Below are positions 1-6,961 of a stretch of DNA of 13,597 bases, piece by piece. The position numbers and the translations under genes were made by a program. The notes under the pieces are model-generated. The model saw only the letters and a list, made by a program, of their open reading frames with translations. It had not been told where the DNA came from and did not search any database. How positions within the stretch are numbered: position 1 is the stretch's first letter; each line of letters starts with the position of its first letter. The stretch comes from Bacteroidota bacterium (GTDB lineage: Bacteria > Bacteroidota > Bacteroidia > Bacteroidales > JAAYUG01): positions 1 through 13,597 of the forward strand of contig JAKAMP010000014.1 in NCBI GenBank assembly GCA_021812865.1. Reading direction: 5' to 3'.

Positions 1-842
1 ATCTCATATACCAGCTGTGTGCCAATGGTTGCGCCGATATACTTGTTCACCTTCATGGAAATGAGCATTTCCCAGTTAATGGCAATGTTCTGCGGGTTCT
101 TTAGATAATTCGAGTAAGCTTCGAATTTCGAGGCCAGGTTTACATTAGTTATGATGTCTTTATGAAAATCAATCTTCAGGTATCCGCCAAATTCCTGGCG
201 TGTACGCTTGCCATTCTTTGTTTTGACTGCTCCTGAATAGACGGCAGGATCAACGCCAAAAGCCCCTGCATCGGCAAGTACCTGGTCGTTCACAATGGTG
301 AGTCGGCCCGAAAGGGGTGAAATAAAAATGCTGAGGAACTTTTTCGGCCGGTAATCCATACCAAGGGCTACCACGAGGTAGGCCGGTGCGAGGAAGTCTG
401 ATATTTTTACCGAGTCGTTGGGGTAATTGTATCCCGGGGCAAACTGGGTTTTAAAGTCCAGTACCCCTGCATAATACCAGTTCTTTGTGGCCTGTTTGCC
501 TATTTTTGTCGAGAGATCAAATTTATCGTCCGACTTTCGGCTTTGGCTTCCCTGCTTTAAAAGACCGTATCCAAGATCAATGTTATTGTTCCAGATAAAT
601 GTTTCGTGTGCATAATTTGCAAAAACATTCATGAGGGCATTCACGGAAACTGAATTTTCTCCCCCCGCAGCCCAATTGCTGAGAGAAGTCTGGCCGAAGT
701 TCATCATAACCATTCCCCCTTTTTTCCATCCATTGACGGTGTCGGCGCTGACCGATCTCACCTCTTTTTCCTTGTCGGTTACCTGGGCGGCAAGAGAAAA
801 CGATATTACCAGCAGAACGATAATTCCGAAGATCTTTTTCAT
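1..842 (-). CDS. DUF3078 domain-containing outer-membrane-type protein, partial (C-terminus beyond window edge)
   Basis: I translated this from the minus strand; 280 residues are present and the frame is still open at base 1. The start at 842 gives MKKIFGIIVLLVISFSLAAQ, a clear Sec signal peptide with likely cleavage after Ala19. Next comes a W-K-K-G-G segment, then N-F-G-Q-T-S-L-S-N-W-A-A-G-G-E-N-S near residues 48-64, the hallmark start of the DUF3078 family. The rest alternates short amphipathic strands rich in Tyr, Trp and Asn, as in an outer-membrane beta-barrel. DUF3078 is widespread in Bacteroidota and has no assigned biochemical role; an outer-membrane location is inferred from the family and the strand pattern. 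It lies downstream of tpx on the same strand but behind a terminator, so it is probably its own unit. No strong Shine-Dalgarno sequence precedes the start. Family assignment is confident; function is unknown. Confidence 0.85.
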   Translation of the reverse strand, partial: MKKIFGIIVLLVISFSLAAQVTDKEKEVRSVSADTVNGWKKGGMVMMNFGQTSLSNWAAGGENSVSVNALMNVFANYAHETFIWNNNIDLGYGLLKQGSQSRKSDDKFDLSTKIGKQATKNWYYAGVLDFKTQFAPGYNYPNDSVKISDFLAPAYLVVALGMDYRPKKFLSIFISPLSGRLTIVNDQVLADAGAFGVDPAVYSGAVKTKNGKRTRQEFGGYLKIDFHKDIITNVNLASKFEAYSNYLKNPQNIAINWEMLISMKVNKYIGATIGTQLVYE

Positions 843-978
843 AGCATTAGATTTAAGTTTTAGAATATCAACTGTTCTTGCCTACCAGACTCTGCTTTTT
901 CCATATCTGTAAAGGCAACATCAGGAATCGTAAGCAATATAAATTTAAGCATTTCCGGTGATTTATTCTATATGATTT

Positions 979-1014
979 TATCCCAGCAAGGTTTTTGCTG
1001 AATGTGTTGGGATA
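979..1014. repeat. Nested inverted repeat in the tpx/DUF3078 intergenic region
   Basis: The outer arms TATCCCA (979-985) and TGGGATA (1008-1014) are perfect complements. They enclose a second perfect inverted repeat, CAGCAA (984-989) and TTGCTG (995-1000), with a 5-base spacer. The two stems share bases 984-985, so they would compete slightly at the junction. The element lies about 140 bases upstream of the DUF3078 start and downstream of the tpx terminator. It could be an operator for DUF3078 or a structured leader. There is no U-run that would make it a good terminator. Confidence 0.4.
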
Positions 1015-1057
1015 GTATCTGTTATTTTCAGAAAGGCAGAATAGCATGCGTTAATGC

Positions 1058-1088
1058 AAAAAAAACACCGGTGAGTTCCCGGTGTTTT
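1058..1088 (-). terminator. Intrinsic terminator of tpx
   Basis: AAAACACCGG (1062-1071) and CCGGTGTTTT (1079-1088) form a perfect 10-base-pair stem with a 7-base loop. Read on the minus strand, the stem runs into an uninterrupted stretch of eight U residues (1058-1065, four of them in the stem). It lies 26 bases beyond the tpx stop codon. This is a textbook rho-independent terminator for minus-strand transcription. It separates tpx from the DUF3078 gene downstream. Confidence 0.85.
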
Positions 1089-1114
1089 CTATGTAATTGT
1101 TATAAATCTGTTTT

Positions 1115-1615
1115 TTATTTCAATGCGGCGATTGCTTTCCGGTAGTCGGGCTCCTGTGTGATTTCCGGTACCTGCTCGGTATAGAGAATCTTCCCTTTTT
1201 CGTCGATAACAACCACTGCTCTTGACATCAGGCCGGCCATGGGACCGTCGGTGATCATAACGCCATAATCTTTTCCGAAGGCATCATTCCGGAGGATGGA
1301 AGCGCTCACCACCTTGTCTATTCCTTCGGCTGTACAGAAACGTTTGTGTGCAAAAGGCAGATCCTTTGAAACGCCAAGGATCACAGTATGGGTAAGGCCA
1401 GCTGCTTCCTGGTTGAATTTTCTCACTGAGGTGGCGCAAACGCTGGTATCCAGACTGGGGAAAATGTTTAAAATTACCCGTTGACCGGCAAAGTCCTTCA
1501 GGCTGATGTCGGTAAGGTCGGAGCGGGTAAGGTTGAAATCGGGAGCCTGGCTGCCGGTTTTGGGCAGTTCGCTGTGGGTGTGGATGGAATTTCCTTTTAA
1601 TGTAATGGTTGCCAT
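1115..1615 (-). CDS. tpx: Thiol peroxidase (Tpx, atypical 2-Cys peroxiredoxin)
   Basis: This encodes 166 residues of the Tpx subfamily, which reduces hydrogen peroxide and alkyl hydroperoxides using thioredoxin, in the cytoplasm or periplasm depending on species. No signal peptide is seen, so it is probably cytoplasmic. The peroxidatic cysteine is Cys60 in P-S-L-D-T-S-V-C-A-T-S-V-R-K-F-N. The resolving cysteine is Cys94 in D-L-P-F-A-H-K-R-F-C. Both positions match the E. coli enzyme (Cys61 and Cys95) within one residue. I chose the start at 1615 (M-A-T-I-T-L-K-G) because that is where Tpx proteins begin; an in-frame ATG at 1648 would add 11 residues unlike the family. The N-terminal strand, thioredoxin fold and C-terminal helix are complete, and a strong terminator follows. 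It is probably monocistronic. The CHAT gene ends 111 bases upstream on the same strand, so some read-through is possible. Confidence 0.97.
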   Translation of the reverse strand: MATITLKGNSIHTHSELPKTGSQAPDFNLTRSDLTDISLKDFAGQRVILNIFPSLDTSVCATSVRKFNQEAAGLTHTVILGVSKDLPFAHKRFCTAEGIDKVVSASILRNDAFGKDYGVMITDGPMAGLMSRAVVVIDEKGKILYTEQVPEITQEPDYRKAIAALK

Positions 1616-1682
1616 AAAATTTGTTTTAGAAGGTAAACAACCAATCACGGCTAAGGTTCAATAAAGGCCTTGAATATGAGGA

Positions 1683-1704
1683 AAAGTAACTGCGATCAGC
1701 AGTT
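1683..1704 (-). terminator. Weak candidate terminator of the TPR-CHAT operon
   Basis: AACTGC (1688-1693) and GCAGTT (1699-1704) form a 6-base-pair stem with a 5-base loop. On the minus strand it is followed by ACTTTTCC, only a short U-run. It sits about 23 bases past the CHAT stop codon and before tpx. The stem is short, so it may be an inefficient terminator or a chance hairpin. Confidence 0.3.
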
Positions 1705-1726
1705 TGGGCTCATGATAGGTTTCTTC

Positions 1727-4642
1727 TCAGATGCCAATCAGCATGAATGCCCCCCAGTAAAAGGGCTCAGGATAGGTGGCCTTGATTTCCTGCTGGGCTT
1801 TCAGAAAGGCTTTGTGCTTATCTTTCATCAGTAGCCAGTTTTTATAGAACGATGCCATCAGTTTCTGGGTCACGGCATCACTCACTTCCCAGAGGCTGAT
1901 CATCAGCGCTGAGGATCCGGCTATACGGAAGGCTCGTTGCAGTCCGTATACCCCTTCTCCGTTTTTGGTTTCCCCGAGTCCTGTTTCGCATGCGCTCAGT
2001 ACCACAAGCTCGGTTCCTTCCAGATCGAGGTTCAGGGCTTCGTAGGCGTTCAAAATGCCATCGTCTTTTTCTTTTGAATCATGTTTACCGATTTGCTGAA
2101 TGGTATTATCGGCGCCCGCAAAGAGCAAACCCGAGCGGAGAAGCGGATTCTCGGCAGCTTTTTCAGGCTCAATGCCAAATACCTTGTCACCATTCGGATC
2201 AGGAAGGTCGGCCAGGAAGAACCCATGCGTGGCGATATGCAAAACAGCAGGATGTTGTACGGCTTTCAATTTTTCCTCCAGCGCCTGGTCATAACGAAAA
2301 ACCTGCTGTCCCCACCCGTTATTCTTCAGAACGGCTGATATCTTCATCACTTCCAGGTCGGTTCCCGGCAGTTCTTCAATGGGATTCTGTTTAGCCTCGT
2401 TCAGATCAAAATCCTTTGCATAATGAGGATTCCCAAACAGAACGGCCTTCTTATTGCCAAAAGGACTGGTTTTTTGAAGGGCCGATTTCTTCAGGTCGGG
2501 AATTTCGTTTGTATTGGTTATATAATAAATGTCTTTTTCGTCGAGCAGGTACGTTCCGTTTTTCTTTTGAAGCGTATTGAGACTCATCTGGTTGTACACC
2601 CCATCGAGCGAGGCATAAAGCAACTTCACATCGCTGGTATTCTTTCCGATGTCGCCCCAGAAAACATCATAAAACGGAGCTTGTTTGGCTGCATTCTGCA
2701 TGGCTTCGCGGTAAAGGTGAATCTGAACGTTTTCCAGTTCATTCCCGTTTTTGAAAAGAACAAGGAGGGGAGAATGGATGTTCTTCTTCAGAACCAGCGT
2801 GGCATAATAAACTGCCGTGTCGGGCGTGGGTCCGCGGTAATTTCTGAAACGCATGATCTCCACGCAACCCTCTCCGGGGGCAAGAGCGGAAGCGATATCC
2901 TGCCATCTGACCGGCTTTGCGTCTATGCCTTTTGAAAAAGCATCGGACTGCCGAGATAGGTCTTTTTCCAGGTTGTTGGCTATAAATTCCAGTGAATCAA
3001 GATTTACTTTGTCATCCTTGAGTTCATCTTTGCTCAGGGTGTATAAACGGGCAAGATATTCCTTCAAATCCGTCCATTGCTTGTATTTGTTTATCAGCTG
3101 GGTGTTTCCGCTTCCGAGAATCTGCTGTTTCACCTTACTGGTGGAACTGAACAGGATGGCTTTGGTAGCAATGTGGAAATTGTACATGTCTCCGGTAATT
3201 CCCGGTACCTTGTTTACCGCATCGACAGCAAAGGCATTGAAATGGAAGAAGTTCGGACCTATTTTGTCCCAGTACCGCGTTTTGTCGTATTCGCTCATGG
3301 CGGGGAAGTACTTCTGGATTTCGTAAAGGTATTCATTGAGCACATCGCGGTATTCGCTAGCGGCTGATGCGTAATCTTCCGTTTGCCAATAGAGAATGGC
3401 TATGGCGTTCATGGTGGCCACATAGGATGGGTGGTGTATACCCAGGTTATCCTTCTGTGCCTGCAACGCCTGGGTGAGAAGGGGCTTGGCCTTGTCGGTC
3501 TGGCCCATTTCCTGGTAAAGCCGGGCAAGATCATAGCGGGTTTCTGCCGTTGCGGGAGCGTTATCACCGAACTTCTGTTTGAAAATGTCGATTGCCTCGC
3601 TGAGGTTCGATTCAGCCTTCGGATAATCTTTTCTTAACTGGTACAGATCGGCAATGTGCTGCAGAAGTACAGCATAGTCCGGACTCTTGGTGCCCAGTCG
3701 TTTTTTTTTGATCTCGATGGCTTCAAGGTATATTTTTTCCGCATCGGCATATTTCTCCTGTAACTGGTAAAGCAGGGCAAGGTTGATCTTCATTCTTACA
3801 TAGTTCGCATCTTTTTCTTTCATATCCTTGCTGGCCAGCGAAAGGGCCTTCATCAGCAATTGCTCTGCATCTTTGTATTTGCCGGTAGTCTGGTACAGGA
3901 TAGCAAGATTGTTCATCACGATGGCATAGGTGTTGCCGCTGCCCTCTGCTTTCTGGATCATATCCATCGATTTCTGCAGGTAATCTTCCGATTCTGTGTA
4001 TTTTCCTTCATCCTTGTACAGCACACCGATGTTGTTGAAGGATGTACCCATTCCTGAAAGGTCATTTGGATTGGATTTACGCATTTCCAGGGCTGCCAGT
4101 CCATATTGTTCGGCCAGATTATACTGTCCCATGCTGTGGTATACCAGTCCCATATCGCTGACCACCTGTGAGTATTCAGGGGTGTTTTGCATGCCTATTT
4201 CTTCGTAAGTGGAGATGGCATGCTTGAAATTATCCAGCGCCATATTGAATTTACCGAATGCATAGGCATACTCACCCAAGTCGGTATAATTCTGAGCCTC
4301 ATCCTTTTTGGTATAACTTTTTTCATCGAGAAGGTATGAGCCCAGCTCAGCCGAATATTTCATGAATTGGGGCAGAAATTCCTTCTTCTCATACATGCCT
4401 GAGTTATCGGAAAAGGATACGGCCATATTGAGATCGGCCACGCTGAATTTTTCCTTGATCTTTTTCAACTGATCCAGCGTGATGCTTTTCATCTTTTTGG
4501 TGATTGCCGAGGTCAGCTTCTTGTCGCTCAATATCTTGTTGGCCACCTTGTCCAGTAATTGTGCATTTACTGTATCCGGATGGGCGCAGCCATAGATGAT
4601 TGCGGCAGCAAGGCATAAAGGGCGGATGAATGAATTTTGCAT
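1727..4642 (-). CDS. Exported TPR-CHAT protein (predicted caspase-like cysteine protease)
   Basis: This is 971 residues. The N-terminus is a signal sequence ending near V-N-A-Q (cleavage after Ala27); I-Y-G-C at 16-19 is a poor lipobox, so a lipoprotein is possible but less likely. Residues about 115-430 hold eight kinesin-light-chain-like TPRs with a period of 41-42 residues: the aligned aromatic or equivalent positions fall at 132, 174, 215, 256, 298, 340, 382 and 424. A helical linker follows to about 600. The C-terminus is a CHAT domain (peptidase clan CD) with His806 in H-I-A-T-H-G-F-F and Cys885 in L-S-A-C-E-T-G-L-G-E, and the family-typical ending F-Y-W-G-A-F-M-L-I-G. Both dyad residues are present, so it is probably catalytic; the substrate is unknown. 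AAGGA (4649-4653) precedes the start at a sensible distance. The gene lies 14 bases after the exported TPR-like gene, so the two are almost certainly one transcript. No CRISPR or gasdermin gene is nearby. Confidence 0.9.
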   Translation of the reverse strand: MQNSFIRPLCLAAAIIYGCAHPDTVNAQLLDKVANKILSDKKLTSAITKKMKSITLDQLKKIKEKFSVADLNMAVSFSDNSGMYEKKEFLPQFMKYSAELGSYLLDEKSYTKKDEAQNYTDLGEYAYAFGKFNMALDNFKHAISTYEEIGMQNTPEYSQVVSDMGLVYHSMGQYNLAEQYGLAALEMRKSNPNDLSGMGTSFNNIGVLYKDEGKYTESEDYLQKSMDMIQKAEGSGNTYAIVMNNLAILYQTTGKYKDAEQLLMKALSLASKDMKEKDANYVRMKINLALLYQLQEKYADAEKIYLEAIEIKKKRLGTKSPDYAVLLQHIADLYQLRKDYPKAESNLSEAIDIFKQKFGDNAPATAETRYDLARLYQEMGQTDKAKPLLTQALQAQKDNLGIHHPSYVATMNAIAILYWQTEDYASAASEYRDVLNEYLYEIQKYFPAMSEYDKTRYWDKIGPNFFHFNAFAVDAVNKVPGITGDMYNFHIATKAILFSSTSKVKQQILGSGNTQLINKYKQWTDLKEYLARLYTLSKDELKDDKVNLDSLEFIANNLEKDLSRQSDAFSKGIDAKPVRWQDIASALAPGEGCVEIMRFRNYRGPTPDTAVYYATLVLKKNIHSPLLVLFKNGNELENVQIHLYREAMQNAAKQAPFYDVFWGDIGKNTSDVKLLYASLDGVYNQMSLNTLQKKNGTYLLDEKDIYYITNTNEIPDLKKSALQKTSPFGNKKAVLFGNPHYAKDFDLNEAKQNPIEELPGTDLEVMKISAVLKNNGWGQQVFRYDQALEEKLKAVQHPAVLHIATHGFFLADLPDPNGDKVFGIEPEKAAENPLLRSGLLFAGADNTIQQIGKHDSKEKDDGILNAYEALNLDLEGTELVVLSACETGLGETKNGEGVYGLQRAFRIAGSSALMISLWEVSDAVTQKLMASFYKNWLLMKDKHKAFLKAQQEIKATYPEPFYWGAFMLIGI

Positions 4643-4656
4643 GGCACATTCCTTTT

Positions 4657-5784
4657 TTAATCCAGCCGTGAAAAGTATTTGTATCGTGCCAGGTTTTCAC
4701 CTTTCTTTCTGTACTCCTGGGATTCTTTAATTTTTCCCTGAATCCGGTAAATGTGGCTCAGGCCATAATAGGCGTATACCTTGTATGCATCGACGGTTGA
4801 TCCATAGGATGAGGCAACTTTTAATCCTGTCAGGTAATTTTTTTCGGCCGTGGCATAGTCCCGATTGACTTTTTCCTCATAAATTCCTTTCAATATAAAA
4901 GCTTTCATCAAAACGTACATATCCTTTTTCCCCTTGGTGAAAAGCAAATACAGGTATGGTTTGGCTTGTTCGTACTGCCTGTTTATAATCAGGGTTTCAG
5001 CGCATCCTGCCACAAAGAGAAGGTTATTGGGGTATCGATGGTTTAGTCGTTGCATACATTGAAACGCTTGTGAAGGGTCATTCTCGTAATTCAGGTAAAT
5101 AATTTTGAGGAAGACCAGCGCTTCATTCCTGAGAAACACACAGCTGTCGGCCGCATAATGAAGCTGCCTGAGCCCTTCGGCCTTATTCCCTGTTCTCAGC
5201 AACGATGTAATGGGCTTATACACTGGGTGAGCCTCAGGATACGCCTCGCGGTAATAATTGTATAAGCCGGTGGTGAAATAGAATTCATGGAACTGGTCTT
5301 TCAGCGTAAATCCCTTCATTACTGTGCGGTAAATGGGCATGATCTCGGGAATGGCCTTCATGGAATTGCCGTTGTCCACGTAATACATATTGAGAAGAGC
5401 CCTGGCGATCATGTCCATAGCGAGAATCTCCACATCGTTCTTGTTTTTGTCGAGTATTTTTGATGAGAGGGATACAGCCTCGTTCAGATTATCGACAAAA
5501 GGCTTCGCTCCAGGACTTTCGGGCGTAAGCGGGGCATACTGATAATAATATAACAGTCCGAACAATAAAGGTCCCGCCGGACTGCCTTTGGTGCGCTGTT
5601 CTACGTCACTGAAAATTTTCTCCGCTTCCGGGAACTCCGCATTGTATGTCTTATCGATCCCGGTTTTGATCTCGCTGAGTATCGCTTTATTGTTAAATAT
5701 CCCGGGTTGAGCCCACATCCCGGCAGATATTGCAAAAAAGGCCAACCCAGCAAATATCCTTCTGTTATAATGATGGTGTATCAT
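4657..5784 (-). CDS. Exported TPR-like helical-repeat protein, operon partner of the CHAT protein
   Basis: This is 375 residues with a signal peptide, R-R-I-F-A-G-L-A-F-F-A-I-S-A-G-M-W-A, cleaved after Ala25. The mature protein is almost entirely alpha-helical. Repeat-like blocks occur near residue 40 (A-E-F-P-E-A-E-K-I-F), 205-270 (G-L-R-Q-L-H-Y-A-A-D-S, then L-N-H-R-Y-P-N-N-L-L-F) and 335-370 (Y-Y-G-L-S-H-I-Y-R-I-Q-G-K). The middle part is reminiscent of the TTC39/IML2-type TPR fold, but I cannot confirm a family. There are no catalytic motifs, so scaffold or ligand binding is the best inference. It is the first gene of a two-gene operon with the CHAT protein (14-base gap) and may deliver, sense or restrain it. 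AAGGA abuts the ATG with no spacer, which is unusual, but no better in-frame start exists that keeps the signal peptide. Confidence 0.75.
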   Translation of the reverse strand: MIHHHYNRRIFAGLAFFAISAGMWAQPGIFNNKAILSEIKTGIDKTYNAEFPEAEKIFSDVEQRTKGSPAGPLLFGLLYYYQYAPLTPESPGAKPFVDNLNEAVSLSSKILDKNKNDVEILAMDMIARALLNMYYVDNGNSMKAIPEIMPIYRTVMKGFTLKDQFHEFYFTTGLYNYYREAYPEAHPVYKPITSLLRTGNKAEGLRQLHYAADSCVFLRNEALVFLKIIYLNYENDPSQAFQCMQRLNHRYPNNLLFVAGCAETLIINRQYEQAKPYLYLLFTKGKKDMYVLMKAFILKGIYEEKVNRDYATAEKNYLTGLKVASSYGSTVDAYKVYAYYGLSHIYRIQGKIKESQEYRKKGENLARYKYFSRLD

Positions 5785-5790
5785 TCCTTA

Positions 5791-5810
5791 GTGAATTCAC
5801 CTCAAATATA
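5791..5810 (-). promoter_or_regulatory. Candidate promoter of the TPR/CHAT operon with adjoining 10-base palindrome
   Basis: On the minus strand 5810-5803 reads TATATTTG, an exact match to the Bacteroidota -7 consensus TAnnTTTG. I see no convincing -33 TTG at the usual distance. Immediately downstream, 5791-5800 is GTGAATTCAC, a perfect palindrome placed where transcription should begin and just ahead of the AAGGA-ATG start at 5784. The arrangement suggests a short leader and a possible operator. It rests on pattern matching only. Confidence 0.4.
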
Positions 5811-5984
5811 ACCAAGTTTGCAGAATGTTTTGAGAAGGAACGTAAATTGAGTGTTTCCGGTATGCAGTTTCAGACCTCACCAGGTATTATTCAACGAGAG
5901 CATCCACCGCGGCGGAGACCGTCAGACCATCCTTCAACGGCAATATTGTCTTTTCTTAGCCTTTCTTTACACAGGCAAAATGAT

Positions 5985-6010
5985 TATTTTTGTCAGTCTC
6001 AGAAAGGACG
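5985..6010 (+). promoter_or_regulatory. Candidate promoter -7 box and ribosome-binding site of the DUF3109 gene
   Basis: TATTTTTG at 5985-5992 matches the Bacteroidota -7 consensus TAnnTTTG exactly. AAAGGA follows at 6003-6008, seven bases before the ATG at 6016. If transcription starts about 7 bases after the -7 box, the leader is only about 16 bases long. The longer in-frame starts (5851 and 5980) would lie upstream of the transcript, which supports the 6016 start. No good -33 TTG is visible. Confidence 0.4.
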
Positions 6011-6015
6011 AAAAG

Positions 6016-6636
6016 ATGCTGCAGATCGACGACAAAATCATCAGTTTTGACATATTGGAGAATCATTTTGTATGCGACCTCAATAAATGCAAGGGTAACT
6101 GCTGTGTGCAGGGCGCCTCGGGCGCACCCCTGGCCGAAGGCGAAGCCGAAACTCTGAACAATCTTTACCCGGATATCAAACCCTTTCTTCGTCCGGAAGG
6201 GGCTGCCGCCATTGAACAGCAGGGCATACCGGTAATCGATGTGGACGGGGACGAAGTAACTCCGCTGATCGATGGAAAGGAATGCGCCTATGTGGTTTTT
6301 GACAGGGGGATAGCTTTTTGCGGTATAGAAAAAGCCTACCTGGAGGGCAGAGTATCCTTCAGGAAACCTATATCCTGTCAGCTATATCCCATCCGGGTGA
6401 AACAGTTCTCAGGTTTTACTGCCCTGAATGACGACCGCTGGACTTTATGCGAGCCGGCGCGGGCGTTGGGTAAAGAAAAGAAAGTCCGGATATATGAGTT
6501 CGTCAAGGAAGCCATCATCAGGGCATATGGAAAACCTTTCTTTGAAGATATGAATGAAGCGGCTGAAAAACTGAAAGAGAAACGGCTCATCGAACGGAAT
6601 CAATCACTGGATGAGGAATATGGTCATATTTTCTGA
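6016..6636 (+). CDS. DUF3109 family cysteine-cluster protein
   Basis: This encodes 206 residues. It begins M-L-Q-I-D-D-K-I-I-S-F-D, the usual start of DUF3109 proteins, followed at once by the cluster C-D-L-N-K-C-K-G-N-C-C (CX4CX3CC). More conserved cysteines come later: E-C-A-Y and F-C-G-I in mid-protein, I-S-C-Q-L-Y-P-I-R, and T-L-C-E-P. This spacing resembles the YkgJ/FliB-type CxxxCC proteins, which are thought to bind zinc or an iron-sulfur cluster; which metal is bound here is unknown. There is no signal peptide or membrane segment, so it should be cytoplasmic. The longer in-frame extension to 5851 has non-family sequence and lacks a ribosome-binding site, so I reject it. The gene is divergent from the TPR/CHAT operon and is followed by a 325-base gap before glutamine synthetase. 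Family assignment is confident; function is not known. Confidence 0.88.
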   Translation: MLQIDDKIISFDILENHFVCDLNKCKGNCCVQGASGAPLAEGEAETLNNLYPDIKPFLRPEGAAAIEQQGIPVIDVDGDEVTPLIDGKECAYVVFDRGIAFCGIEKAYLEGRVSFRKPISCQLYPIRVKQFSGFTALNDDRWTLCEPARALGKEKKVRIYEFVKEAIIRAYGKPFFEDMNEAAEKLKEKRLIERNQSLDEEYGHIF

Positions 6637-6888
6637 CCGCTTCTCCATGAAATAATAAGCCTCTGTTTTTATTACCTGTTGCTTAATTATGGCATTAATC
6701 TGACCTGAGAATGATTTTTTTCGGGGTTCGGGTTTGAATATTGCGATATATTTTCCGAAATAAATTAAAAAATGAGAGGTATATAATGATAATCACCTGT
6801 TTTTTAGAAGGCTATTTCTTTTGCTTGACCTCATTTTAGGAGGTGTTCAGGGCAAAATGTATAATATTTGAAATATTTATGTTAAAAA

Positions 6889-6951
6889 TTAGGGGTTGAA
6901 ATGAAAAATATTATATTTTTGTTGTCATAAATATGAATTTTTAACCCCTAA
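6889..6951 (+). promoter_or_regulatory. Inverted repeat TTAGGGGTT / AACCCCTAA in the glutamine synthetase leader
   Basis: TTAGGGGTT (6889-6897) and AACCCCTAA (6943-6951) are perfect 9-base complements separated by 45 bases. The two arms are the only GC-containing islands in a very AT-rich stretch, so they stand out. The right arm reaches the ribosome-binding site AAGGA (6951-6955), with ATG at 6962. The -7 box lies between the arms. If both arms are transcribed, the hairpin could mask the ribosome-binding site. If transcription starts between them, they are better read as two half-sites for a DNA-binding regulator. Confidence 0.5.
6914..6921 (+). promoter_or_regulatory. Candidate -7 box of the glutamine synthetase promoter
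   Basis: TATTTTTG matches the TAnnTTTG consensus of the Bacteroidota primary sigma factor. The nearest TTG upstream (6896-6898) leaves a 15-base gap, shorter than the usual 19 or so, and that TTG overlaps the left arm of the inverted repeat. Transcription would start near 6928, giving a leader of about 34 bases. This is plausible but not demonstrated. Confidence 0.35.
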
Positions 6952-6961
6952 AGGATAAATT

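Larger units (their letters stand above)
6637..6961. other. 325-base AT-rich intergenic region ahead of glutamine synthetase
   Basis: No gene is supported here; both strands are interrupted by stops. The region is AT-rich and becomes more so towards the glutamine synthetase start. It holds an imperfect inverted repeat, AAAATGAGAGGT (6769-6780) with ACCTCATTTT (6828-6837). It also has a TATAAT hexamer at 6860-6865 with no correctly spaced -35 partner, and the perfect 9-base inverted repeat and -7 box listed separately. Its length and structure fit a regulated promoter region or a long leader RNA for the nitrogen-assimilation gene. I do not recognise a known riboswitch class. Confidence 0.6.

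Noticed and set aside
2423..2935. 170-residue plus-strand open frame inside the CHAT gene
   Set aside because: It is antisense to the conserved CHAT region, has no start signals and no family resemblance.
1727..4642. Membership of a CRISPR (craspase-like) or gasdermin defence system
   Set aside because: No repeats, cas genes or gasdermin-like gene are in the window, and the protein has an export signal, unlike the cytoplasmic defence examples.
5851..6015. Longer N-terminus for the DUF3109 protein
   Set aside because: The extra 55 residues are unlike the family, and the candidate promoter and ribosome-binding site lie downstream of that start.
6825..6865. Sigma-70-type promoter TTGACC...TATAAT ahead of glutamine synthetase
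   Set aside because: The gap between the hexamers is 29 bases, far from the usual 17, and this consensus is not the one used by Bacteroidota.
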